Positions 8,436-16,685 of a stretch of DNA of 64,000 nucleotides are shown in pieces. The DNA is from Leptospira paudalimensis (GTDB lineage Bacteria; Spirochaetota; Leptospiria; Leptospirales; Leptospiraceae): the NCBI RefSeq assembly GCF_026151345.1, contig NZ_JAMQPR010000001.1, forward strand, positions 231 through 64,230, read 5' to 3'. A program made the translations under genes and the position numbers. The notes beneath the pieces are model-generated. The model did not search any database, was not told the origin of the DNA, and saw only the letters and a program-made list of their open reading frames with translations. How positions within the stretch are numbered: the first letter of the stretch is position 1; each line of letters starts with the position of its first letter.

Positions 8436-9149
8436 ATGTCCTATTTATATTTAGTTCGTCATGGCCAAGCGGATCGACTTGGAAAAAATTATGATCAACT
8501 AACAGAATTAGGTTGGAAACAGGCTAATCTTTTAGGCGAATATTTTAAACACCAAAGAATTGAATTTGATTCCGTATATACAGGAACCTTAAACAGGCAA
8601 AAACAAACCGCAGAAGGAATCATTAAAAGTTTTACCAACGATCAATTTTGTATACCAGATCCGATAGAAAATTCAGCTTGGGATGAATTTGATTCTAGAA
8701 TGTGGTTAGGCATTGCGGCCAAAATCCGAAATGCGAATCCATCATTTGCAAAATTATACGAAGCATATAAAACTGCATGGGAAGAAGGAAAAGAAGAAAC
8801 TAGGCATTATTTTCAAGAGCTCATACAACTTGTATTAGCCGATTGGGTAAATGGAGTTTGGGGTTCAATCGAACCATACACGTTTGAAGAATATGTTGAA
8901 AAGGTATCAAAAGGTCCACTCCAAATCCCTGTTGATGTAAAAAGTACCCTTGTTGTTTCTTCGAGCACACCCATCGCAATTATGATGGGTCTATCTTGCA
9001 AAATGAATTATAAAGAGTTTCCTATATTTATGAAATCAATTTTAAATTCGTCTTTAAGTGTGTTTCGTCATGAAAACAATCATTGGGAACCTGTTAGTTG
9101 GAATGGAACTCCCCACTTACAAAACCCGGATCTAATTACGATTGTTTAA
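8436..9149 (+). CDS. Histidine phosphatase family protein
   Basis: 237 residues, starting on the base after the upstream stop. LVRHGQAD is the phosphohistidine motif of the phosphoglycerate-mutase superfamily, and the second histidine seems to be replaced in the SSSTPIAI region (usual motif SHG). YTGTLNRQKQTAEG supplies the expected Arg. It is last in the acyl-CoA dehydrogenase operon and could remove the phosphate added by the APH-like enzyme or act on a CoA ester; that is inference. Confidence 0.85.
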   Translation: MSYLYLVRHGQADRLGKNYDQLTELGWKQANLLGEYFKHQRIEFDSVYTGTLNRQKQTAEGIIKSFTNDQFCIPDPIENSAWDEFDSRMWLGIAAKIRNANPSFAKLYEAYKTAWEEGKEETRHYFQELIQLVLADWVNGVWGSIEPYTFEEYVEKVSKGPLQIPVDVKSTLVVSSSTPIAIMMGLSCKMNYKEFPIFMKSILNSSLSVFRHENNHWEPVSWNGTPHLQNPDLITIV

Positions 9150-9163
9150 AAATCAGATTAGAT

Positions 9164-9859
9164 TTATGGTTGTGTAAAGGAAGACAATAACTTAACTCGA
9201 TTTTTTGCTTTTTGTCCCCAACCGGATCTTGGATAATTTTTGTACAAATGATCCATCGCTGCTAGTTCTTCTTCATTTGTTTTGCTATAACGAACTGAAA
9301 TTTTAGGCTCTTCTTGGAACTTAAAATCAACAGTCACATGAAAACTTCCCAAAAACACAACAGTGCCTGGTAGCAAATCCACTCGCGATTTCCGAATCTC
9401 TTCTGGATCAAAATCAATATCGATTTTATTCGGTTGTTTTGTACTGCTGAATGCAAAATCTGAGGCACCACGATTGAGTAAGTGGACTGCATCAAAAATT
9501 TCGTATTGGCCTTCTTTTAGGTTTTGAAAGTAATAATAATGTTCTGAACTTTCACTGTATTCTATGGATTTTTCACCTTTTCTTAAGGTTACTTTTTGGA
9601 ACCTTGGATCAATCAACTCATCTAGTATCATTTCATCCTTAACAATCGTCATATGGACGATAATCAAACTACTTTGAGAATTTTTTGGACCAAAACTAGA
9701 ACACTCGGGAAACAAATAAGTTACCAAAAGTAATATTAAGAACTTACGAAGAATTCCCGAAGAAAACGATTCCCATTTGGAGATTTGTTTTTTATCCGAG
9801 ATTAAATCGTTTTCAGAATTACGATCAGATGGATTTGTATTATCCGAGTTTGAGCTCAT
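9164..9859 (-). CDS. Putative lipoprotein of unknown function
   Basis: 231 residues. A polar N-terminal 38 residues precedes a hydrophobic segment (about 39-53) ending in FPEC, a possible spirochaetal lipobox; alternatively it is a signal anchor. The body is beta-rich with DIDFDPEEI and a final YPRSGWGQKAKNRV helix. It is last in the minus-strand operon led by rppH, 14 bp after the aldo/keto reductase. No family is recognised. Confidence 0.7.
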   Translation of the reverse strand: MSSNSDNTNPSDRNSENDLISDKKQISKWESFSSGILRKFLILLLVTYLFPECSSFGPKNSQSSLIIVHMTIVKDEMILDELIDPRFQKVTLRKGEKSIEYSESSEHYYYFQNLKEGQYEIFDAVHLLNRGASDFAFSSTKQPNKIDIDFDPEEIRKSRVDLLPGTVVFLGSFHVTVDFKFQEEPKISVRYSKTNEEELAAMDHLYKNYPRSGWGQKAKNRVKLLSSFTQP

Positions 9860-9873
9860 ATCAAAATAGGTCC

Positions 9874-10890
9874 TTAGCCCATTGGGTATTGAATTTTTTT
9901 GGATACAGCATTAATTTCGGATAATATTTCATCAGATAAAATGACATCTGTAGCCTTTAACGATTCTTCAAGTTGTTCCACGGTATTTGCACCAATAATT
10001 GTAGATGCAACGTAATCATGTTGTTTACTCCAGGCGACAGACATCACAGTGACACTCATCCCATATTTATTTGCGATTTCCATCAATTCTTTAGTGGAAG
10101 CTAACGTTTGTTCATTTAAGAATCGGTTCGACATTCTTTTTTGTCTTTCCCCTTCTGCCATATAACGAACAAAACGAGCTCCTTCTGGTTTTGAAGTACC
10201 ATTGTATTTTCCAGTTAACACTCCTCCGGCCAATGGAGAATAAGGTAACAGGGAAACACCTTCTTTACGACAAACTTGCGCTAATTCATCTTCAAAACGA
10301 CGATTGAGAATTGAAAAATTATTTTGGATGGAATCATATCGAATTAAATTGTATTTATCTGATGTCCAAAGACTTTTCATGAGACCAAAAGAAGTTTCAT
10401 TGGAACAGCCAGCATATCGAATTTTGCCTTCTTCTTTCAATTCGGTGAGTGCTTCCATCGTTTCGTCATAAGCAACATCATGATCAGGCCAATGAGTTTG
10501 GTACAAATCGATAGTTTCGACACCTAACCTTTGTAAGGAACCTTCAATGGCACGTCGAATGTGATATTTATCGAGAGCAGTTTTTCCTTCTCGTAATGGT
10601 GGACTAAACCAACCATGACCAGGTCCAGCAACCTTTGTTGCTATGATGACTCCATCTCTCGGTTTTGTTTTTAGCCATTTTCCAAAAATCTCTTCTGTTC
10701 GGTGAACCCAAGACTTTTGAGGTGGTACTGGATAAATTTCTGCCGTATCGTAAAAATCAATCCCAGAATCATAAGCTTTGTCTAAAATTCGAAACGCCTC
10801 ATCTTCGTTACATGAGGAACCAAATGTCATGGTTCCCATACAAATTTCAGAAACCACCATACCTGTTTTGCCAAGTCTTCTTTTTTTCAT
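9874..10890 (-). CDS. Tas-like aldo/keto reductase
   Basis: 338 residues. AKR signatures are present: [13 protein letters not shown] with the catalytic Asp and Tyr, the Lys in ATKVAG, and the His in YQTHWPDHD. The AEIYPVPP segment and the length match the Tas subgroup. It reduces carbonyls with NAD(P)H; the physiological substrate is unknown. It starts 1 bp after the acylphosphatase stop, so the two are cotranscribed. Confidence 0.9.
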   Translation of the reverse strand: MKKRRLGKTGMVVSEICMGTMTFGSSCNEDEAFRILDKAYDSGIDFYDTAEIYPVPPQKSWVHRTEEIFGKWLKTKPRDGVIIATKVAGPGHGWFSPPLREGKTALDKYHIRRAIEGSLQRLGVETIDLYQTHWPDHDVAYDETMEALTELKEEGKIRYAGCSNETSFGLMKSLWTSDKYNLIRYDSIQNNFSILNRRFEDELAQVCRKEGVSLLPYSPLAGGVLTGKYNGTSKPEGARFVRYMAEGERQKRMSNRFLNEQTLASTKELMEIANKYGMSVTVMSVAWSKQHDYVASTIIGANTVEQLEESLKATDVILSDEILSEINAVSKKIQYPMG

Positions 10891-10891
10891 G

Positions 10892-11179
10892 TTATTTCTT
10901 AATTAAAAAAGTTTTAAATTGGTTTTTGGGATCACTCCATTCTATGACATGATCCTTTACCTTTGCTTTTGTAGGTCCTCGTTGCATTGCACGGTATAAA
11001 TCTTCGATAAAAAGTTTATCACCTTCCACTACTGCTTCCACTTCCCCATTTGGTAAGTTTTGAGTATAACCTTTGAGTCTCATTTCTTGGGCCTTTTGTA
11101 GGATATAATAACGAAATCCAACACCCTGTACGGTTCCCCGTATTAAAATTCTTGCTCTTGCTTCTTCTGATTTTCCCAA
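10892..11179 (-). CDS. acyP: Acylphosphatase
   Basis: 95 residues with the diagnostic [11 protein letters not shown] (catalytic Arg) and [13 protein letters not shown] (catalytic Asn). It hydrolyses acyl phosphates such as acetyl phosphate or 1,3-bisphosphoglycerate in the cytoplasm. It lies 21 bp after the Nudix gene and 1 bp before the aldo/keto reductase in one operon. Confidence 0.94.
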   Translation of the reverse strand: MGKSEEARARILIRGTVQGVGFRYYILQKAQEMRLKGYTQNLPNGEVEAVVEGDKLFIEDLYRAMQRGPTKAKVKDHVIEWSDPKNQFKTFLIKK

Positions 11180-11200
11180 AGATTGTCTCCTACAATTACC

Positions 11201-11692
11201 TTACTTTGATTTAATATTCTCTGCAATGTAATTTTGGATCGCAGATTTAAAAATAGGAACAAACTTTTCATAAACAGGTCGTTTAAAATCAACAACGGCT
11301 TGGATTGTATCCTCTATTTCCATATGGATAACAGTCAGAAACTCTTGTTCATGGTGAACCAAATCACATTCTTCTAATTCCCCATCCCAATAAAACAAAA
11401 TCCATCGTTGTAATTGGCCACGAAACTTTTGTAAATGAGAATTGAGTCCTAAAGAGTTTGGAAAATCATATGGAATCCAATCAGGGTATTCAGTTACATA
11501 AATAGCTTTTTTGATTCCAAGCTCTTCATATAATTCACGTTTTGCGGCTTCTAAATAATCTTCTTCTTCGTCGATTCCTCCTTGAGGAAATTGCCAAGAA
11601 CCAGGAAATTGAATCCGTTCTCCCACAATTACTTTTCCCAAAGAGTTAAATACTACCATTCCTACATTTTTTCGGTAGGGTTTGTTTGTCAT
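11201..11692 (-). CDS. rppH: Nudix hydrolase, probable RNA pyrophosphohydrolase
   Basis: 163 residues from the chosen ATG. The start NKPYRKNVGMVV, the SWQFPQGGID segment and a perfect Nudix box (GX5EX7REUXEEXGU, ending KRELYEELGI) match RppH, which removes pyrophosphate from mRNA 5' ends. The frame is open to an ATG at 11719 with AAGGAA upstream, so a start 9 codons longer is possible; the E. coli RppH N-terminus favours the shorter form. First gene of a four-gene operon. Confidence 0.88.
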   Translation of the reverse strand: MTNKPYRKNVGMVVFNSLGKVIVGERIQFPGSWQFPQGGIDEEEDYLEAAKRELYEELGIKKAIYVTEYPDWIPYDFPNSLGLNSHLQKFRGQLQRWILFYWDGELEECDLVHHEQEFLTVIHMEIEDTIQAVVDFKRPVYEKFVPIFKSAIQNYIAENIKSK

Positions 11693-11791
11693 AAATGTTA
11701 GAATGCCCCTTTCATCCATTTTCGCAAGAATTTCCTTAATTTTTTGTTTCTTGGTAAATCCTTAGTTTCAATCTTGGGATTAGGAGATAGT

Positions 11792-12286
11792 ATGAAGATC
11801 ATTTTGGTTCGTCACGGTGAGGCAGAAAACTCCACCCCTACCATTTCCGATTCACAACGAGAACTAACCGATAAAGGAAGAAGTGACATTCACAAAATCG
11901 GTAAATTTATTAAAAATTCATCTTTATCCGTTAAACAAGTTTATTATAGCCCATATACCAGAACCAAACACACGGCCGAAATTCTTTCCGAAGAACTAAA
12001 ATACAATGGAGAAATGGTCGCATCTGACGATTTAGCAGCCGGTAGAGGTTGCACTGACATTATATCTTGTTTGGTGAATTTTAGTAATTCCGACACTGTT
12101 TTGTTAGTTGGTCATAATCCAGATATCACTTACTTCGCAGCCAAATTATTAGGGAATTCTAGTGTAGCAGAAAATTTAGTTTTCCAACCTGGATCCACAA
12201 TTGCCATCAATGTTGCGCGAGAAAAATTTAACCATGGCCAAATCATTTGGGCGATTTCTCCTGATAATTTAGGTACGGAATCCTAA
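11792..12286 (+). CDS. SixA-like phosphohistidine phosphatase
   Basis: 164 residues. The ATG at 11792 has GGAG five bases upstream and places ILVRHGEAEN at the N-terminus, as in SixA. The second His is in LLVGHNPDI, and YYSPYTRTKHTAE carries the conserved Arg. It would dephosphorylate phosphohistidine proteins or a small phosphoester. It is divergent from rppH and followed by tRNA-Pro. Confidence 0.85.
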   Translation: MKIILVRHGEAENSTPTISDSQRELTDKGRSDIHKIGKFIKNSSLSVKQVYYSPYTRTKHTAEILSEELKYNGEMVASDDLAAGRGCTDIISCLVNFSNSDTVLLVGHNPDITYFAAKLLGNSSVAENLVFQPGSTIAINVAREKFNHGQIIWAISPDNLGTES

Positions 12287-12350
12287 GTTAAGTCTTCCGT
12301 TTGTAAGGCTTGACCAAGAGGATCTGTTCAGGTTTTTGGATTTCATAACA

Positions 12351-12422
12351 CGGGGTGTAGCGCAGCGGTAGCGCACTTGTCTGGGGGGCAAGGGGTCGCC
12401 GGTTCAAATCCGGTCACTCCGA
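12351..12422 (+). tRNA. tRNA-Pro (anticodon GGG)
   Basis: A complete cloverleaf: acceptor CGGGGTG/CACTCCG, D arm GCGC/GCGC, anticodon stem CTTGT/GCAAG, loop CTGGGGG (anticodon GGG), T stem GCCGG/CCGGT with loop TTCAAAT, discriminator A. The C1-G72 start is usual for bacterial tRNA-Pro. CCA is not encoded. Confidence 0.96.
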
Positions 12423-12442
12423 TGTTTGGTTAGTGTTTGTGC

Positions 12443-12474
12443 AAAAAACCCAGCAGGTTTGAGCACAAACCTGC
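12443..12474 (-). terminator. Rho-independent terminator of the phasin-like gene
   Basis: On the minus strand a perfect 9-bp stem (12453-12461 with 12466-12474) and a 4-base loop are followed by GGG and six T (12448-12443). It lies 40 bp past the stop of the phasin-like gene and also separates it from the opposing tRNA-Pro. Confidence 0.85.
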
Positions 12475-12513
12475 CGGTAGAAAATTCAGGATGGTGAGAT
12501 GAAAAAATAAAAC

Positions 12514-12804
12514 TTAAGAAGGTTTTTGATCGTTTGTTTCTTTTACCTTGTCTAGATACTTCACAACATTGTCTTTGAGTTCTTCGAATCGAACAATTCC
12601 CCAAGCAACTCCCATTTTCACTTTTAGGGCTTTATCACTTGTGTCACTTTCCCCTTGTTCTTTCAATTTTTGAAAGTTGGTTTCGAATTGGCTTTTTTTC
12701 TCGTTAAGATCCACAACGAGTTTCTCCCAAACTTCTTTGGAAGTTTTAACAGCACCAATTCCAGCGTTCACGATATCTTGTAGTTTGTTTTCCACGTTGC
12801 TCAT
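12514..12804 (-). CDS. Phasin-like coiled-coil protein
   Basis: 96 residues, almost wholly helical and charged. The pattern IVNAGIGAVKTSKEVWEKLV followed by a heptad-like helix resembles phasins and phasin-related small proteins that coat polyhydroxyalkanoate granules or lipid surfaces. The ATG at 12804 has AAGGAG 11 bases upstream; the frame is open to 12840 without a better signal. A strong terminator follows. I know similar small proteins in Leptospira, but their exact role is not established. Confidence 0.75.
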   Translation of the reverse strand: MSNVENKLQDIVNAGIGAVKTSKEVWEKLVVDLNEKKSQFETNFQKLKEQGESDTSDKALKVKMGVAWGIVRFEELKDNVVKYLDKVKETNDQKPS

Positions 12805-12903
12805 CGGAAGGGACTCCTTCTGGATTCCATTATTTTGCACTGCACAATAATGTCGAGAAAGAAATTGATAGTGGAATCTGAATTCTTACGGTAAACTACC
12901 CAC

Positions 12904-13944
12904 ATGCGTTTGACCCCATTTCGGCACTTTTTCCTCATTTTTTCCATTTTGGTCTCCCTTTCTCACTGTGGAGGCCAAATCCAAGAAAAACCAATCGTTG
13001 GTTGTGAACGAATCACAGGTACACCAGGCCCAGAAGACTTCGATATCATCCGAGAGTCCTCAACCATCATTGTTTCCTCACACGAACGGAGGAATGGACT
13101 CAAAGATATTGGTGCATTGTTCGAAATTTCATTCTCGGATCCCAAACAGAAATTGTTAGCTAAAAAAGTAGAAACGAATTACCCAGAGAATTTCAGGCCA
13201 CATGGAATTAGTTATGCGAAAGTCAAAGGAGTGGATACACTTGCTGTGATTTCGCACACACTCCAAGACGATATCCCACATACAATTGAAATCTTTGAAC
13301 GTACAAAGGCCGGAAAATGGACTCATACAAAAACATTAAGTGATCCATCTCTTACAAGTCCAAATGATTTATTCATGAATGAATCAGGTGAAATTTTTAC
13401 ATCCAATGACAATGGAACAAGCCAAACATTTCGTAAGTATTGGGATATGATCATTCGAAGTGGTCGAGCTGATGTTTCCTATTACGATGGAAAAAAATTC
13501 CAATCATTGGGAGTTCCTGTGATGTTAGGAAATGGAATATACATTCGTAAACAAGGCAAACAAGAGTTATTGTATCGATCTGTATTTTCGGAAAAACAGA
13601 TTCGATTGTATGAAGTAAATCGTGAGGATGGCAAAATTAATTTGAAGTATTTAGAATCCATTCCGATAGGTGCGGGTCCTGATAATATTTTGGAAGATGA
13701 TAATGGTATGTTATGGCTTGCAGCGCATGATTCACCATATAAATTCATTCGGCACGTGATGAACCGAAACAATTTAGCTCCCACTCGTGTGTTTAAAATT
13801 AACCCAGAAACGAAAGAAGTCACAGAAGTTTATGCAAACGAAGGTTCTGAAATTTCTGCTGGAAGTACGGGTCTTGTTTATAAAGACAAACTACTCATTT
13901 CACAGGTATTCGAAGATTTCCTTTTGGTTTGTCCAAAACCTTAA
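12904..13944 (+). CDS. Paraoxonase/SMP-30-like beta-propeller lipoprotein
   Basis: 346 residues. The signal peptide ends in a lipobox (VSLSHC, Cys22). The body has features of paraoxonase/arylesterase-type six-blade propellers: RPHGISY, SPNDLFM (calcium-binding Asn-Asp) and GPDNILEDD. It would be an extracytoplasmic lactonase or esterase. The substrate cannot be told from the sequence. It is divergent from the phasin-like gene. Confidence 0.82.
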   Translation: MRLTPFRHFFLIFSILVSLSHCGGQIQEKPIVGCERITGTPGPEDFDIIRESSTIIVSSHERRNGLKDIGALFEISFSDPKQKLLAKKVETNYPENFRPHGISYAKVKGVDTLAVISHTLQDDIPHTIEIFERTKAGKWTHTKTLSDPSLTSPNDLFMNESGEIFTSNDNGTSQTFRKYWDMIIRSGRADVSYYDGKKFQSLGVPVMLGNGIYIRKQGKQELLYRSVFSEKQIRLYEVNREDGKINLKYLESIPIGAGPDNILEDDNGMLWLAAHDSPYKFIRHVMNRNNLAPTRVFKINPETKEVTEVYANEGSEISAGSTGLVYKDKLLISQVFEDFLLVCPKP

Positions 13945-13995
13945 CGAAATGATGTGGGAATTTGATCAAAAGTAGAGATTGGCTTTTAATTCAGG

Positions 13996-14526
13996 ATGAA
14001 ATACATCGCACTATTTAGAGGAATCAATGTAGGAGGGAATCGAAAAGTTGATATGAAACGATTAAGAACCCTCTTTGAATCCTTAGGCTTCATTCAGGTT
14101 TCGACATATATTAACTCTGGTAATATTCTTTTTGAATCAGAGTTAGATACCAAATCCGTTTTAATGAAAATTCAAAAGTGTTTTCAAAATACCTTTGATT
14201 TTGAAATCCCAACCATCGTTAAGACGGAAAATGAAATGAAGAAAATCGCAAAGGCTATTCCAGAAGATTGGTTAAATGATCCAACACAAAGAACGGATGT
14301 TGCGTATTTGTTTCCAGAATTTGATTCAAAAAGGTTGATCGATGAACTACCGATCAAGAAAGAATTTTTAGAGATCAGATATGTAAAAGGTGCCATTTTC
14401 TGGAATATCAAAAGAGAAAATGTAAATAAAAGCCAACTCGCCAAACTAATCAGTCACAAATTGTATCAATCAATGACAATCCGAAATGTAAACACTGCTA
14501 GGTTTCTTGCTGGAGAACGAAAGTAA
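13996..14526 (+). CDS. DUF1697 family protein
   Basis: 176 residues with the family signatures YIALFRGINVGG and TYINSGNILF at the N-terminus and ARFLAGE at the end. DUF1697 proteins are common small cytoplasmic bacterial proteins with no established function. Lies 51 bp after the PON-like gene. Confidence 0.9.
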   Translation: MKYIALFRGINVGGNRKVDMKRLRTLFESLGFIQVSTYINSGNILFESELDTKSVLMKIQKCFQNTFDFEIPTIVKTENEMKKIAKAIPEDWLNDPTQRTDVAYLFPEFDSKRLIDELPIKKEFLEIRYVKGAIFWNIKRENVNKSQLAKLISHKLYQSMTIRNVNTARFLAGERK

Positions 14527-14604
14527 TTGCGAAACTTTTGTTTCAGGTTTTCAAAGTTAAAATTTGGAAACCGGATCATATCGATTTCATGATTTCAATT
14601 TGTT

Positions 14605-15195
14605 TTAACCTAATCCTTTTAAAACTGCCTCAATCGTATCCACTAATAAAGTTTCACGATCTACCTCACAATGTTGAGCAACAAGTTTTGGGTGGGTAAA
14701 AGCTGTCCCAGCAGAAATCAGGATGTCAGTGACTAACTTCACATCTCTCTTTTTGATTTTTTTTTGGTTTATGGCTTCTGTGACAAGTTTTGCCATCTGG
14801 TTTTGCATATTGGCCAAGTGGGTTTGAATGAAGGGTTTTGACTCTTCTGCTGCCATATCAAATGCTTTGTACAATTCAGGATCCAGTTTTACTTTTTCCA
14901 ATTTCATTCGGTGTAAATTTAGAAACCATGTCAGAATCTTTTGGATGGGGTCTCTTTTTTCTGTTACAAGCAAATCTTGTTTCTCATCCAATTTTGTTAG
15001 CCATCGTTCCGAAACAGCATCAAAAAGTGCAGTTTTGTCTTGGAAATGGGAGTAGAGTGCCGCATGGCTAATCCCCATTTCTTTGGCTACATCCACCAAT
15101 CGAACTTTTTCAAATCCTTTGGCACGCATTTGGTCGATCGCAATTTCCACTGCCTTGTCTTTGATTTCTGTGGTTGTTAAACCGGTTCTTGGCAT
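14605..15195 (-). CDS. TetR/AcrR family transcriptional regulator
   Basis: 196 residues. The N-terminal helix-turn-helix is clear (VRLVDVAKEMGISHAALYSHF, about 25-45), followed by the usual KTALFDAV helix. The C-terminal ligand domain is divergent. It is transcribed away from an SDR gene, and the shared region holds a perfect 17-bp palindrome inside the SDR promoter, so it very likely represses the SDR and itself. The ligand is unknown. Confidence 0.93.
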   Translation of the reverse strand: MPRTGLTTTEIKDKAVEIAIDQMRAKGFEKVRLVDVAKEMGISHAALYSHFQDKTALFDAVSERWLTKLDEKQDLLVTEKRDPIQKILTWFLNLHRMKLEKVKLDPELYKAFDMAAEESKPFIQTHLANMQNQMAKLVTEAINQKKIKKRDVKLVTDILISAGTAFTHPKLVAQHCEVDRETLLVDTIEAVLKGLG

Positions 15196-15236
15196 ACGGA
15201 AAGTTTGTGAGGAAAATCGGGAGGGTCAATCTCAAA

Positions 15237-15269
15237 TTACAAAATGAAAAAAATGTCAGTTTGCAAACT
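15237..15269. promoter_or_regulatory. Additional half-site and palindrome in the TetR/SDR region
   Basis: TTACAAAA at 15237-15244 is identical to one arm of the operator at 15283-15299, and AGTTTGCAAACT (15258-15269) is a perfect 12-bp palindrome. They may form a second regulator site controlling the TetR gene. This is inference from sequence symmetry only. Confidence 0.45.
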
Positions 15270-15276
15270 TACGGAC

Positions 15277-15305
15277 TTGACTTTTTGTAACTTACAAAAT
15301 ATTAT
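15277..15305 (+). promoter_or_regulatory. Sigma-70 promoter with TetR-type operator in its spacer
   Basis: TTGACT (15277-15282) and TATTAT (15300-15305) are separated by exactly 17 bp. The spacer itself (15283-15299) is a perfect palindrome, TTTTGTAA-C-TTACAAAA. A repressor bound there would block RNA polymerase. The promoter faces the SDR gene, and the divergent TetR gene is the obvious candidate repressor. Confidence 0.8.
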
Positions 15306-15333
15306 TAATGTAAGTAAAGGGTGGTACAAACCA

Positions 15334-16083
15334 ATGCAATTGAATGGAAATACAATCTTGATAACAGGCGGAACGAGTGGAATCGGCCTCGCGCTCGCAA
15401 AACGATTCTCAGACCTTGGAAATCAAATGATCGTTTGTGGTACAAACGAAACAAAATTGGAAGAGATCAAACGATCATTCCCAAATTGGGGAACATATTG
15501 TATCGATATTTCCCGTCCGGAAGAAAGAGAAAGATTGTTCTATGAAACTACGAAAGACTTTCCAGAACTGAATGTTTTATTTAATAATGCAGGGATCCAA
15601 AGGTATCCAAAATTAAATGAACAAGAGCCATGGAGTCTTCTTGGCAAAGAAATTGATGTAAATTTAGGTGCACCAATTCATCTTTCGATGTTGTTCGCTA
15701 AACACTTGTTTGCAAAGAAGAATGCGGTCATTTTAAATACTACTTCTGGTTTATCTCATATACCTTTGGCGTATACACCAGTGTATAGTGCCACAAAAGC
15801 GGCATTACATTCCTTCACATTGACGTTACGATTTCAATTTCGTAACCAACCCATTGAAGTCATTGAAGTTTCTCCACCGATGGTTGATACCGATTTGGGA
15901 ATCCCTAACACACATACGGCGGGACTCAATTTGGATGATTACGCGGATAGTGTGATTGAGGGACTAAAAAAAGGGGAACTCGAAATCACAACTGGTTTTT
16001 CAACAGTGACAGCGAATGCAAGTCGTGAACAAAAGAATGAAATCTTTTTATCAATGAATTTGGCTCGGAGTACTTCGAACTAA
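15334..16083 (+). CDS. SDR family oxidoreductase
   Basis: 249 residues from the ATG at 15334, which lies about 29 bases past the predicted -10 and has AAAGGGTGG upstream. The frame is open further upstream, but that would include the promoter. GGTSGIGLALA is the NAD(P) motif, NNAGIQ and YSATKAAL the catalytic Ser-Tyr-Lys region. It resembles DltE-type short-chain dehydrogenases. Probably controlled by the divergent TetR. The last 33 bp overlap the convergent ruvC. Confidence 0.9.
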   Translation: MQLNGNTILITGGTSGIGLALAKRFSDLGNQMIVCGTNETKLEEIKRSFPNWGTYCIDISRPEERERLFYETTKDFPELNVLFNNAGIQRYPKLNEQEPWSLLGKEIDVNLGAPIHLSMLFAKHLFAKKNAVILNTTSGLSHIPLAYTPVYSATKAALHSFTLTLRFQFRNQPIEVIEVSPPMVDTDLGIPNTHTAGLNLDDYADSVIEGLKKGELEITTGFSTVTANASREQKNEIFLSMNLARSTSN

Positions 16084-16551
16084 AGAACGACCTACAAAGG
16101 CACAAGCGATGGCGTCCCAAGAGTCGTCGTGGCCTTTTAGGTCTTTAAAACCTAAAATCATTTGGATCGCCGCCCTAACTTCTTTTTTGGTGGCGTTGCC
16201 TTTGGCAGAAATTCCTTTTTTGATTTGAGTGGCTGTTAATGACACCATGGGAATTTGATTTTCGCCTAAGGTGAGTAAAATCACACCACGAGATTCAGAA
16301 ACTTTCATTCCTGTAGTTGTGTTTTGTACGAAAAACAGTTCTTCCACAGCTGCCCATTCCGGTTTGTGTTCGGCGAGAATCTCTTGGAGTTCCCTTCTGA
16401 TCTGGAGTAAATTATCAGGAGAAGGAGTTTTGGGTGCCACTTCAATTGTCCCGTAGCCCAAAAGTGTAGGGTTCCGGCGTAGTCCCTCTGGAAAGGACAA
16501 GATGGCATAGCCCACTCGGTGGGACCCTGGATCAATTCCGATAATTTTCAA
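16051..16551 (-). CDS. ruvC: Crossover junction endodeoxyribonuclease RuvC
   Basis: 166 residues. The acidic active site is complete: Asp7 (GIDPGSHRVGYA), Glu70 (AAVEELFFVQN), and Asp143/Asp146 (HDDSWDAIACA). RuvC cuts Holliday junctions with RuvAB. ruvA and ruvB are not beside it here. The 3' end overlaps the SDR gene by 33 bp. Confidence 0.96.
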   Translation of the reverse strand: MKIIGIDPGSHRVGYAILSFPEGLRRNPTLLGYGTIEVAPKTPSPDNLLQIRRELQEILAEHKPEWAAVEELFFVQNTTTGMKVSESRGVILLTLGENQIPMVSLTATQIKKGISAKGNATKKEVRAAIQMILGFKDLKGHDDSWDAIACAFVGRSLVRSTPSQIH

Positions 16552-16625
16552 TTATTTCTTTCCTAAAATCTATCTTCGGGACAGTTTTCAACGACTCAAA
16601 CCCAAAACCTAGTCTAAAAATGAAA

Positions 16626-16653
16626 ATGACAGGGTACTTTCCTTCCGTATAGT
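16626..16653 (+). promoter_or_regulatory. Probable sigma-70 promoter of the large acyl-CoA dehydrogenase
   Basis: ATGACA (16626-16631) and TATAGT (16648-16653) are 16 bp apart and lie 32 bp before the start codon in the 134-bp ruvC/dehydrogenase intergenic region. Each hexamer has one mismatch to consensus. Confidence 0.5.
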
Positions 16654-16685
16654 GGAAGAAAACCACCCGCAGGAACGTTAAACAC

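Noticed and set aside
8436..12286. Histidine phosphatases at 8436 and 11792 as a recent gene duplication
   Set aside because: They differ in length and motifs beyond RHG; the resemblance is superfamily level.
15244..15333. Longer start for the SDR gene at 15244
   Set aside because: It would place the promoter and operator inside the coding region and add a non-homologous leader.
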